From contig JAHZIX010000004.1 in the NCBI GenBank assembly GCA_022601195.1, forward strand, positions 1-64,000: a stretch of DNA of 64,000 nucleotides, written 5' to 3'. Below the pieces are notes generated by a model, which saw only the letters and a program-made list of their open reading frames with translations, ran no database searches and had not been told where the DNA came from. Positions 41,887 to 50,422 of this stretch are shown in pieces. Source of the DNA: Deltaproteobacteria bacterium (lineage in GTDB: Bacteria > Acidobacteriota > Thermoanaerobaculia > Multivoradales > JAHZIX01). The position numbers were made by a program, and so were the translations under genes. Each line of letters opens with the position of its first letter. The stretch's first letter is position 1.

Positions 41887-43132
41887 CGGGAACCTCAGCA
41901 GGCCGCGGGCGAGACAGCGCATTGACCACCAAGGCAAAGCCCATAGCGAGCAGCCAGGGGATGACGATGCGCTTCTCCAAGTTGACCTGAAAAGCCAGCG
42001 AGTTCCGATGGGTATAAAAGGCCCAATAGCTCATCGTCAAAGCGATCCCTGCCAGTAACTGGTGATCTTTGAGGCGAAGAAGGTAGGAGCCAAACCCTAG
42101 AACGACGACGAAGAAGATGGCGAAGAGAACGAGCAACCCCCACCCACCACGACACCACATCTCTGCCCAGATATTGCTGCCCAATCCACTGGGAGCGCTA
42201 GGGAACAAAGCTTCCCGAAATTGATCGCTGGTCGCCTGGGTCTCGATGCCGAAGTGAGGCGCGAAGAGCATCAGCTGGTAGACCAGCTCTCCCAAACCAG
42301 CAAGGTCCATTTGCAACCGCTCCCTCAAGGCCTCGTTGAGAATCGCCTGGGTGCCAAAGGGCTCCGACCGAGCTACCGTGGTCAGGAAGTACGACGGACT
42401 GGTGGCTCGCTCCAGGACCAGCTCGAAATTCCCCTTCTTGATCGGTATGTAGAGAAACTTGAAGAGGAAGAACAACCCTGCAGCCGCCACCCCGAAGAGC
42501 CCCAGAAGCTTGTTCTGCCACAGAAAACGCTGAGGGCCCTTGCGATGCAAGATCACGACGAATAGAGCGATACAGGTGAGGGCCAGGTTGCTGCGAAACC
42601 CCACGTAGAAATCAAAGAGTAGAAGACTGAAGCAGAGGCCGAAGATCCACCATCGACGTTGCAGGAAAGCCAGAATGACCCCGAGGGAAGCCCCAGCAAC
42701 CCAGAGAATGCGCCATCGTCCCAAAGCCGCCATGACTACGGGTTTGTGGGGAGAAAAAAGCGCTGCGCCGGCGGTCACCAAAGTGATGCCGAGGCCCAAG
42801 AGAGCCAAGCCGACCAGAAGTCTAAGCGCCCACTCCGGTCCCGGAATCTGGATGACCCGAGCTGTCCGAGGGGAGAGACCATCGTAGAACATCGACCCAA
42901 ACCAGATACTGAGCAGAACGAGAAGGAAGACTCCGTAGGTTTCCGGTAGTAAGGGGGCGGGAACTCGCGTGGCATTGAGGGCCGAAGGAGGCATCAATGC
43001 ATAGCCAAAAAAGCCCGGCAAGAAGTACACCAAGGCGGAAAGGTAAGCGATCGAATAAAAATCGAACCGCCTCTTGCGAAACAGAAAATACACCAGGCCG
43101 GCGGGGGCGATAGCTAGGAAGAGGAGCTGCAA
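41879..43132 (-). CDS. wzy: Wzy-like repeat-unit polymerase
   Basis: 417 residues, about eleven transmembrane helices. A conserved periplasmic segment, PSAPSGLGSNIWAEMWCRGG followed by WGLLVLFAI, matches the G-x-S-x-x-x-E-x-x-x-x-x-G-x-x-G signature of O-antigen polymerases; Arg-rich loops (RSEPFGTQA) are as expected for Wzy. It would join undecaprenyl-linked repeat units in the periplasm. The start is a TTG at 43132 with a perfect GGAGGAG seven bases upstream, lying within the last codons of the GT4 gene (19-base overlap). The name is by fold and context, since Wzy sequences are poorly conserved. Confidence 0.78.
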   Translation of the reverse strand: MQLLFLAIAPAGLVYFLFRKRRFDFYSIAYLSALVYFLPGFFGYALMPPSALNATRVPAPLLPETYGVFLLVLLSIWFGSMFYDGLSPRTARVIQIPGPEWALRLLVGLALLGLGITLVTAGAALFSPHKPVVMAALGRWRILWVAGASLGVILAFLQRRWWIFGLCFSLLLFDFYVGFRSNLALTCIALFVVILHRKGPQRFLWQNKLLGLFGVAAAGLFFLFKFLYIPIKKGNFELVLERATSPSYFLTTVARSEPFGTQAILNEALRERLQMDLAGLGELVYQLMLFAPHFGIETQATSDQFREALFPSAPSGLGSNIWAEMWCRGGWGLLVLFAIFFVVVLGFGSYLLRLKDHQLLAGIALTMSYWAFYTHRNSLAFQVNLEKRIVIPWLLAMGFALVVNALSRPRPAEVPDG

Positions 43133-44307
43133 CCGCGATCTCCTCCACGACTGTCCTTAGCAGCACCCTGGGGGGTGACCCGGCGCAATAACTGAGCTGT
43201 TTCGTGGATCATGCGAGGCACCGAGAAATTTTCGACGATCTGCCGCCGCGCCTCCTCACTCCGTTGTTGGCGTTGCTTCGGAAGCTCATCCTTGAGCAGC
43301 AGAATCCCTGCCGCGAGCTCAGTAGCCGAGCCTGGCGGGACGAGAACTCCTGTATCTCCCAAAATGTCTCGGGCGTCTCCCGCGTCCGTAGCTACACAGG
43401 GAACGCAGCAAGCCATCCCCTCCCCAAGAGCATTAGAGAAGCCCTCTCCCCAGGCAGAGGAAGAAACAAGAAGATCCAAGGCGTTGTAAGTGGCCACCAT
43501 ATCGGTCTCCCGACCGGTCCATAGGAGCTGTTTTTGCACTCCCAAACGCTGTGCCTGCCGCTGTAGTCCTTCGAGGGTCGCCGCTGGACCATCTCCGACA
43601 CAGACGAATCGAATCTCCGGACGCTGCCGAGCAACGATCCCAACCGCTTCCAAGAAGGTTTGATGATCTTTCATGGGAGACAGGCGAGCCACCAGGCCGA
43701 CCAGAAATTCCTGGTCATCAATCCCCCATGAAGCGCGGCAACGGGCTCGGGCCAAGGGATCTTTCTGGAAGCTCTCCGTGTCGATACCATTGGGGATCAC
43801 TCGACTTTGGGCCGAGGGGAAACCCCGCTTCTCATGCCATTCGGAGCCAGCCCGCGAATTGTATACCACCGCCGGGAGACGGCTTGCCAACCGGCGACCG
43901 ACAGCCAGAGCCAGACTCCTCTTCCAAGTCAGGACCTCGTTGGAAGAACGTATTCCCCAAACCAGAGGTACGGCTTCGCGCCGAAGGGCCAGGTAGGCGA
44001 CAAGATTTGAGATATACAAAGTGCTGTAGACGACATCGGGGCGGAATCGTTCTGCACAGCGCCGAAGACGTCTCACGGAGCTGATCAACTGGCCTGCTGT
44101 TCCCCAGAAGGAAGGGGCCTTCTCGGAAAAGAGACTGACCACCTCGAGGCCTGATTGGCCTTCCAGTAGTGCCTCGAACTGGCCTCGGGCCAAAATCGTC
44201 ACCATACAGACTTGATGACCATCGGCGGCTAGCCCCCGGGCCAGCTCCGCCATCTGACGCTGGGAGCCTCCCTGGTCCAGGTGGCCAATGAACAAAAGGA
44301 CTCTCAT
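43114..44307 (-). CDS. Glycosyltransferase family 4
   Basis: 397 residues. GT-B with RVLLFIGHLDQGGSQRQMAE at the N-terminus (the G-G-S/A-x-R loop), VVYNSRAGSEWHEKRG, VIPNGIDTESF, LVGLVARLSPMKDHQTFLEA and SSAWGEGFSNALGEGMACCV (E-x7-E) in the C-domain. It is a retaining transferase of the WcaC/PimA-like type. Its closest neighbour in pattern is the GT4 at 46.5-47.7 kb, which shares the PNGID, ARxxxMK and GEGF blocks, so the two are probably paralogues. It lies 3 bases behind the sulfotransferase gene and ends in a Ser-rich tail (GCSSSS). Confidence 0.92.
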   Translation of the reverse strand: MRVLLFIGHLDQGGSQRQMAELARGLAADGHQVCMVTILARGQFEALLEGQSGLEVVSLFSEKAPSFWGTAGQLISSVRRLRRCAERFRPDVVYSTLYISNLVAYLALRREAVPLVWGIRSSNEVLTWKRSLALAVGRRLASRLPAVVYNSRAGSEWHEKRGFPSAQSRVIPNGIDTESFQKDPLARARCRASWGIDDQEFLVGLVARLSPMKDHQTFLEAVGIVARQRPEIRFVCVGDGPAATLEGLQRQAQRLGVQKQLLWTGRETDMVATYNALDLLVSSSAWGEGFSNALGEGMACCVPCVATDAGDARDILGDTGVLVPPGSATELAAGILLLKDELPKQRQQRSEEARRQIVENFSVPRMIHETAQLLRRVTPQGAAKDSRGGDRGCSSSS

Positions 44308-44310
44308 GGC

Positions 44311-45150
44311 TCAGTCCAACCAGGATCCGACCGGTAGCCCTGTTAGGCGGCCCAAATCCTCGATCTCCTGGGCAAATCGCTCCTGTAGCCACTGTCTATC
44401 CTGCGACTTCATGGGGGGATACCGACGGTCGACGAGATTGACTTGGTCGATGGCAAAGGCAACCCAAGGGAGCTTCTTTGCGCAGCGACGGCGCCACCGC
44501 TGTAGGGAACGAATGCGCGGCATGCCGGTACGGTTGAAGTGCCACCTCTCCTGGGGCTTCACCTCGAAACCTTCGAGGTCCACGGCAAGAAACCCTGCGA
44601 CCTTCTCCTTGACCTGCTGGGGTGAGCTCTTGAGCTCATCTTGTAAAAGAAAGAGTAGCTGGTCTCCTGGGAACTTCTCCTGGAAACGCCGGATTTGCAC
44701 CGAGTAGCGCCCCCGATCCAGATAGGAGAAATGCCGCCGGGCGGTAAACCCTCCCCTCAGTCGGGATGACTCGGCCTCCAGGGCTCCTCGGAAAGGAAGC
44801 TCCTCGTAGCCGTACCGAACCTCATGCCAATAGTGCGAGTAAGCGCGGTCGATAGGATTGCGCAAAATGAAGATGGATCGCGCCCCTGGAACAAGTGCCT
44901 GCATCCGCTCTGCAACCACTGGCTCGTACATGTACAAGGGAGACGTTTGGGCACAGTAGGCCTCCCCTTGCCAATCGTCGAAACAGCTCTCGAACCAGTC
45001 AGCTCCCCGCCGATAATTCTCTTCGATATCGAAGTAGTGGATCTCCTGAGGACGACGAGGAAAGAAGATCTCCCGGTGACTCTCCAGCAAATAATGGAGG
45101 GAGGTCGTCCCGGACTTTTGCGCCCCGACAATGAACAGGTTCGGTAACAC
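44311..45150 (-). CDS. PAPS-dependent sulfotransferase (heparan-type)
   Basis: 279 residues. PAPS loop LFIVGAQKSGTTSLHYLL at the very N-terminus and 3'-phosphate motif ARSIFILRNPIDRAYSHYWH near 95-110: the Sulfotransfer_1 family, like heparan sulfate N- and O-sulfotransferases. It adds sulfate from PAPS to a glycan. The start codon is GTG (45150), ten bases behind the Wzx stop. Together with the second, unrelated sulfotransferase at 35.5 kb it implies at least two sulfation positions. Confidence 0.92.
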   Translation of the reverse strand: MLPNLFIVGAQKSGTTSLHYLLESHREIFFPRRPQEIHYFDIEENYRRGADWFESCFDDWQGEAYCAQTSPLYMYEPVVAERMQALVPGARSIFILRNPIDRAYSHYWHEVRYGYEELPFRGALEAESSRLRGGFTARRHFSYLDRGRYSVQIRRFQEKFPGDQLLFLLQDELKSSPQQVKEKVAGFLAVDLEGFEVKPQERWHFNRTGMPRIRSLQRWRRRCAKKLPWVAFAIDQVNLVDRRYPPMKSQDRQWLQERFAQEIEDLGRLTGLPVGSWLD

Positions 45151-45160
45151 CGAGGATCCC

Positions 45161-46492
45161 CTAGATAGCCATCCCGGAACCGGGCAAAATAGATGAATTG
45201 ACGCCTAACCTTCGTCGAACCTCAAACCAGGTCCAGAGATTCTTCACCGCTTGCAGACCTCCGGTGACCAGAGCCGCGCCGGGAAGCCCCAACCAAAGAA
45301 TGGCCGGTAGATTGAGCAGCAGATTGAGTCCAGTGATCCAACTTAGAATACGAGCATTGACCTTCTGATGGCCGGTCATATTCAACAGCCAGCCTACCGG
45401 ACCGGTAAAGGCGTTGACTAGCTGTGCGAGGCAGAGAATGACCACTACCGGGGCGCCTCGACGAAAGTCTTCGCCGAACAGGGAGAGTACTGGGTGCCGA
45501 AATAGAACCAGGCCCAGGCCAAGGGGCAGACTCGCCAAGCTTGCGGCCCAGGCTGCCTGGGTGACCAAAGTCTGCAACTCTCGGTGCCGCTGCTGAGCAT
45601 AAAGCTCCGAGATCAGCGGTGCGGCGATGCTATTGACAGCGTTCAAGCCCAAGGCGACCAGTGGCGCGAGCCGCGTCGCGACACCATAGATGCCGGCCTC
45701 CGTCGTGCCCAATAGAGCTCCCACTAGCAAAATATCCGTCTGATGCAAGATCTGCCGCAGGCCGGCCACTAGCCATAGAGGTAACGAAACCCCTAGCCAC
45801 TTCCTCCCCAGCTGGCTCGGAGCCGCTTCTTTCACCTCCAAAGGAAGGTTGGACTTCAACAGCCAGCCCGCTGCCAGGGTTGCCAGAAGGGCTGCCAGGG
45901 TCGCCAGGGCCATTGCTTCCGGGGCTTGAGGAGACCGGCCTACAAGCCAGAAAAACAGCCCCAAGAGGCATCCTAGGAGCACGGGCCGGACAACCTGTTC
46001 TGGGATTTGCCCCAAGGCGACCCTTCGCAAGCCCTGCAAAGCTCCCTTTCTAAGCCCTAGGAGACCGAGACAGGGGATGAGCAGGGAGCCCCAGGCCAAT
46101 GTCGAAGGAAGACCGTCCGATAACGACTGGCGAAACAACCAGGCCACGGAAACCAGCAATACTCCAAGCCCCAAGGCAACCCCGAGGACTCGTAGGTGGG
46201 CCCAACGGAGGAAGCCCCGCAGCAGATTCCAATCCTTGGCGGCGCCGTATTGAGACACGAATCGCACCGCAGCCGTGTCCATCCCCATGCGAGCAGCCAG
46301 GACCAAGAGGGAGACGATGGACAAGGAATAGGCATAGACACCATAGTGTTCCGTTCCCAACAATCGAGCCAGCAAGAGTTGCAGCCCCATAGCGAGAGCC
46401 ATGCCGGCGACCGTCACTCCGAGGCTTCCGCCGGCGCCGCGCAACAGCAGACGCCCCAAAGAGGTCTTAGAAAACCCGGCAAGCAACTTCAT
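45161..46492 (-). CDS. wzx: Wzx-type flippase
   Basis: 443 residues from the ATG at 46492 in an ATGA overlap with the upstream GT4. About twelve to fourteen transmembrane helices of the MATE/Polysacc_synt fold: RGAGGSLGVTVAGMALAMGL, LLARLLGTEHYGVYAYSLSI, then LRQILHQTDILLVGALLGT and GIYGVATRLAPLVALGLNAV. It moves undecaprenyl-linked repeat units across the inner membrane. With Wzy, Wzz and the phosphoglycosyl transferase it defines a Wzx/Wzy-dependent pathway. Confidence 0.92.
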   Translation of the reverse strand: MKLLAGFSKTSLGRLLLRGAGGSLGVTVAGMALAMGLQLLLARLLGTEHYGVYAYSLSIVSLLVLAARMGMDTAAVRFVSQYGAAKDWNLLRGFLRWAHLRVLGVALGLGVLLVSVAWLFRQSLSDGLPSTLAWGSLLIPCLGLLGLRKGALQGLRRVALGQIPEQVVRPVLLGCLLGLFFWLVGRSPQAPEAMALATLAALLATLAAGWLLKSNLPLEVKEAAPSQLGRKWLGVSLPLWLVAGLRQILHQTDILLVGALLGTTEAGIYGVATRLAPLVALGLNAVNSIAAPLISELYAQQRHRELQTLVTQAAWAASLASLPLGLGLVLFRHPVLSLFGEDFRRGAPVVVILCLAQLVNAFTGPVGWLLNMTGHQKVNARILSWITGLNLLLNLPAILWLGLPGAALVTGGLQAVKNLWTWFEVRRRLGVNSSILPGSGMAI

Positions 46493-47727
46493 GAACAGCT
46501 CTCCGGAGCCATTTCCCTCGAAGGGCCCTGGAGGCACCGAAGCCAGAGATCGCGGTGTCGAGGAATAACCGTGGCGGCAGCGAAGTTATCGGCGATCCGG
46601 CGGCGACCTCCTGCCCCCATCCGCTGTCTCTCCTCTTCAGGCTTGTCCAGGAGCTCCCCTAGAGCAGCGGTCAAGGCCGGTACCTGGCCCGGTGGAACCA
46701 CCCAACCCTCGGTGCCGACGACTCGGGCGGAATCCCCCACGTCGGTGACCACACAAGGCACTCCACAGGCCATGGCTTCAGCCACCACGTTGGGGAAACC
46801 CTCGCCGAACAAAGAAGACGAGCAGAAGCCGTCCAGAGCTGCCAGCAGATGGGGCACGTCCGAGCGCTCCCCGAGAAGGTGAACCCGACCCTTGAGCCCC
46901 GCAGCCTCGATCTCCGCCTCCAGGCTCCCTTGCCCCACTTCGACACCTCGCCCGGCAAGAACGAGGTGTAAGGAAGACCGTTTTTTTGCTGCAAGGACTC
47001 CAGAGCTAGGAGTTGCCGTACCGGGAGCGCCCGAGGAGGCTCCCCCTAAAAGCCCCCCCACGGCTCGAATCAACTGAGGATAGCCCTTCATGGTGTCGAA
47101 ACGAGCCACTCGACCTAGCAAAAAGGAATCTTCCGGCAGCCCCAGCTCACGACGAAACTCTTGCCGAGCTTCGGGAGCGGGCCGGAACGCTTCTAGATCG
47201 ATGCCATTGGGTAGCACCTCGGAGCGCAGACCGCCGTAGCCAAGAGCCCCATGCATCCGCTGGCTGACCCGGGAGTTGTAGACCACGGCCGTGACCGTCT
47301 TGGAGAACCTTGCCCCGGAGCGGATGACCGCTGCCGTCAGCCGCTTCTCTCGTGCCAGATCGTCCGGGGTATGCCGAATGTTCCAAACCAGGGGAACCCC
47401 GGGACAGGCCCAACGCCGACAGAAGCTAGCTGCCAGGTTGGCGTGATACATCCAACCCAAGAGCAGGTCCGGCGGCTGACTCCGTACCATCCGCGCCAAG
47501 CGCCAAAGCCCCGCCGGAGTGGGCCTTCCAGGGCTCCAGTCCAGACTTTGAACCTCGATGCCCCGGTCGAGAAACCGAGGTTTTAGGGTTCCCCCGGCAG
47601 TCAGGGAGAGGACCCGATGGCGAAATTCCTGATTGGCTGAGTGAGTCAGCAAGCGGAGGAGGGTCATTTCTGCACCTCCCGTGTAGAGGCCCGAGATGAG
47701 GTGCAGAGCTTGGGGCCGGCTTGCCAT
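46489..47727 (-). CDS. Glycosyltransferase family 4
   Basis: 412 residues. GT-B with HLISGLYTGGAEMTLLRLLT, AVVYNSRVSQRMHGALGY, VLPNGIDLEAF, LLGRVARFDTMKGYPQLIRA and SSSLFGEGFPNVVAEAMACG (E-x7-E). An insertion of about 30 residues (GASSGAPGTATPSSGVLAAK), low in complexity, interrupts the C-domain after the MKGYPQL helix and is absent from the paralogue at 43.1-44.3 kb. It is six bases behind the epimerase gene and overlaps Wzx. Confidence 0.92.
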   Translation of the reverse strand: MASRPQALHLISGLYTGGAEMTLLRLLTHSANQEFRHRVLSLTAGGTLKPRFLDRGIEVQSLDWSPGRPTPAGLWRLARMVRSQPPDLLLGWMYHANLAASFCRRWACPGVPLVWNIRHTPDDLAREKRLTAAVIRSGARFSKTVTAVVYNSRVSQRMHGALGYGGLRSEVLPNGIDLEAFRPAPEARQEFRRELGLPEDSFLLGRVARFDTMKGYPQLIRAVGGLLGGASSGAPGTATPSSGVLAAKKRSSLHLVLAGRGVEVGQGSLEAEIEAAGLKGRVHLLGERSDVPHLLAALDGFCSSSLFGEGFPNVVAEAMACGVPCVVTDVGDSARVVGTEGWVVPPGQVPALTAALGELLDKPEEERQRMGAGGRRRIADNFAAATVIPRHRDLWLRCLQGPSREMAPESCS

Positions 47728-47733
47728 GGGAGG

Positions 47734-48696
47734 CTAGGGAAAAGAATTCCAGGTCAGAGCCAGTCCTTCGTCCAAGGAGATCGACGGACGAAACCCGAGG
47801 GCTTCTTCGACGGTGGCAAGGTCGGCCCTGGAATGAGGCACATCTCCCGTCCGCGGCGGCAGATGCTCGACCCCTCCCCCACTGCCCACCAACTCGCTGA
47901 TTCTGGCGGCGAGATCCAAGACTGTGGTGCGGTTCCCCGCGCCGACATTGTAAGCGCGGCCACAAGCCTCGGGCTTCCCCTGGGCGGCCAACAGATTCGC
48001 TTCGACCGCGTCGGCCACGAAGGTGAAGTCCCGGCTTTGTTCCCCATCCCCATACACCGCGGGCTGGCCACCCTTGGCACAGGCCTGAAAGAATCTTGGG
48101 ATGACCGCAGCGTAGGGACCGGCGGGATCCTGCCTCGGCCCATAGACATTGAAATATCTCAACCCAATGCAGCAGAGACCAAAGGAATCGCCAAAGGTCT
48201 TGGCCAGCTGCTCGTTCATGACCTTCGACAAGGCATAGGGGGACAGGGGCTGCCCTTCTTCCCCTTCCCGCTTCGGTAGGGTATCGCTGTCACCGTAAAC
48301 ACTCGACGACGAGGCGTACACGACTCTCCTCACCCCAGCATCCCTGGCTGCGGTGAAAATGTTGGCGGTACCGCTGACGTTGACCCCTATGGTGGTGGCA
48401 GGATCCTTCAGAGACCGAGGTACCGAGCCGCGAGCCGCCTGGTGAAACACCATAGAACGACCCTCACAAGCTCGCTGGCAGACCTCAAAATCGCGAATAT
48501 CCCCCCGGATCGCTTGGACCGTCCCAGTCGCTTGGGCGGCTTGGAGATTGGCTTCTCTACCGGAGGAAAAATCGTCCAGAACCAAGACGTCAGCCCCTTC
48601 GGCAGCTAGCCTGGCGACCAGATGAGAACCGATGAAGCCGGCTCCGCCAGTGACCAGAACCGGAACCTGGTGCCAAGTGTCAGATGCAACCTTCAT
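47734..48696 (-). CDS. UDP-HexNAc 4-epimerase-like SDR enzyme (WbpP type)
   Basis: 320 residues. Rossmann VLVTGGAGFIGSHLVARLA, active-site YASSSSVYGDSDTLP with Ser and the pair Y-x-x-x-K in YALSKVMNEQLAKTFG, and LRYFNVYGPRQDPAGPYAAV. The segment ARGSVPRSLKDP resembles the GSVPRSI-x-DP signature of WbpP/TviC enzymes that epimerise UDP-GlcNAc(A) to UDP-GalNAc(A). With the dehydrogenase two genes upstream this would give UDP-GalNAcA. The substrate assignment is by similarity and context. Confidence 0.88.
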   Translation of the reverse strand: MKVASDTWHQVPVLVTGGAGFIGSHLVARLAAEGADVLVLDDFSSGREANLQAAQATGTVQAIRGDIRDFEVCQRACEGRSMVFHQAARGSVPRSLKDPATTIGVNVSGTANIFTAARDAGVRRVVYASSSSVYGDSDTLPKREGEEGQPLSPYALSKVMNEQLAKTFGDSFGLCCIGLRYFNVYGPRQDPAGPYAAVIPRFFQACAKGGQPAVYGDGEQSRDFTFVADAVEANLLAAQGKPEACGRAYNVGAGNRTTVLDLAARISELVGSGGGVEHLPPRTGDVPHSRADLATVEEALGFRPSISLDEGLALTWNSFP

Positions 48697-48704
48697 ACTC
48701 GAGC

Positions 48705-50300
48705 TCAGGCCGTCGCAGCCGCCTCGGAACGAATCACTTCCTTAGCCAGAGATAGCAGAAAGCCGAGGAGAGCTCCAACCAGAAATGCGATCACGGTCTT
48801 GAATCCGGTATTGAGAGGCAAGGGATAGTCCGAGGGCACCGCCTTGGTGCTCATGCGGACGTCCTCCACCGCCAATTGTTCTCGAGCCAAGGAAGCTTGC
48901 GTCACCTGGGATTGGAGTTTTTTGTAGGACTCGAGCTGAAAAGCGACTTCTCGGCGGAGTTGAGCGCTCGCCGTCTCCGCCTGACGCTTCTGTTCGGAAA
49001 GGCCCTGTGCTTCCCCCCGCTTCAAGGCCGCCAAGTCTTCATCCCGCTGCAGCTTCAAAGTAGCCAAACCGGCAGAACGATCCAACTTGAGCTTCTCCAA
49101 TTCGGTGGCGCCCCGCTCCAAGCCCTCGGAGACGCTTCTCAGTTCTCCGCTCAACTCCTCCAAACGGTTCTGCAGCCGCAGTTTTTCGGGTCGCAGAATC
49201 TCTGCATTGACCGCCGCAGCAGCCAACCTTCGGTCGAGCTCGAGGTAGACGGGATTGATCGACTCTTCCGTCCACAGAGGACCGGTGGATTCAGCTTCCC
49301 GTGCCTCTCCCCGACTCCCGTGCCCTTTTTGCTCCATCTCGACGGCAGCGGGGGGCTTGATGCGCTGCAAGCGAATGCGTTGCGGTGTCTGCTCCAGGCG
49401 GCCCTTGACCGCGGCCCTTTCCGCCTCCGCTGCGGCGAGAGAATCATCCACCTTGGCAAGATCCTGCTGGAGCGCCTGGTAGGCCTGTTCCAGCGCTCTC
49501 AGTCGAGCCTCCTGCTGAGGCCGCATCTGATTGATCTTGAATTCCAACTCCATCTGCTTGGTCTGGTTGTTGTACTCAGTGATGAGCCGCAGGGTCTCCT
49601 GACCATAAGCCCTGGACCTGTCGCCGGCTTGATCCTGCAAAGCTCTTAGCCTCTGCCCTTGCTGCGCCGTCTGTTGAACGTCTTGAAGTTCTAGAGCTTG
49701 TAGCTTTTCCTGGGCTTGAGGGTAGAGTCGTTCGAAAATCTCGATGGCTTCGGTGGTACTCGCGACGACCATCGCGCGATTCTGCTCCAGAAAGACCTCG
49801 GCCCACAGATTTGCCGCCCGTGCCGCCGCCTCAGGGGTCTTACCCACCGAAACCAACTCCAGCAGAGGAACTCCCGCGGACGCCTGCCCTTTCTTGGTGT
49901 CGGACAGGAAGATCCGCGACCTCAGCTCTTTGCCCAAACGCAGGGGATCCGAAGCCTCGAGAAGGCCCTCCTCTACCAGCCGGCGCTTGGTCTCCGAAAT
50001 CAGTGCTCCCGAACCCAACATCTGTTTGTAGGCCGTCACCGACAAAGGGTCCTGGCGAAAGGAGGAACTGCCCGAACGGGGAGTGATGACCAAGCTGCAG
50101 GCACTTTGGTAGGCCAACTCTCGGGTCATCTGAGCAAAGGCCCAATAAGCCAGCCCGGTGACCATGCCGAGTAGCAGGATCATCCATAGATTCCGTCGTA
50201 AGAAGTTGACCACGTAGATCGGTCGGAGCTCCCGACTGCGGCTCTCGGGAGCTTGGAGGCTGTCCGTCATTCTCTGGGCATCCATTGGCAAGTGGCTCAT
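48705..50300 (-). CDS. wzz: Wzz/chain-length-determinant protein with long coiled coil, no kinase domain
   Basis: 531 residues. Transmembrane helix 1 at about 36-57 (NLWMILLLGMVTGLAYWAFA), a Wzz beta region with the P-R-S-G-S-S-x-F-R-Q-D-P block, a very long Ala/Gln/Glu/Leu-rich coiled coil (about 195-470) and a Pro-x-x-x-Pro segment (PSDYPLPLNTGFKTVIAFLV) leading into helix 2 near the C-terminus. Polysaccharide co-polymerases of this kind set chain length; PCP-2a members carry a cytoplasmic BY-kinase, which is lacking here and not present in the window. Second from last in the early part of the operon, 8 bases before the epimerase. Confidence 0.85.
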   Translation of the reverse strand: MSHLPMDAQRMTDSLQAPESRSRELRPIYVVNFLRRNLWMILLLGMVTGLAYWAFAQMTRELAYQSACSLVITPRSGSSSFRQDPLSVTAYKQMLGSGALISETKRRLVEEGLLEASDPLRLGKELRSRIFLSDTKKGQASAGVPLLELVSVGKTPEAAARAANLWAEVFLEQNRAMVVASTTEAIEIFERLYPQAQEKLQALELQDVQQTAQQGQRLRALQDQAGDRSRAYGQETLRLITEYNNQTKQMELEFKINQMRPQQEARLRALEQAYQALQQDLAKVDDSLAAAEAERAAVKGRLEQTPQRIRLQRIKPPAAVEMEQKGHGSRGEAREAESTGPLWTEESINPVYLELDRRLAAAAVNAEILRPEKLRLQNRLEELSGELRSVSEGLERGATELEKLKLDRSAGLATLKLQRDEDLAALKRGEAQGLSEQKRQAETASAQLRREVAFQLESYKKLQSQVTQASLAREQLAVEDVRMSTKAVPSDYPLPLNTGFKTVIAFLVGALLGFLLSLAKEVIRSEAAATA

Positions 50301-50422
50301 TAGATTGGAATGGTTCTGCCGAAGCGATTGGCAGCTATTCTAGCCCACATCGTCGAGATCGTCCCGCCTCTCCCCGGGTTGCCCGCGAAGGCGCGCGGGG
50401 AGTACTTCTGTTAGCGCAGGTT

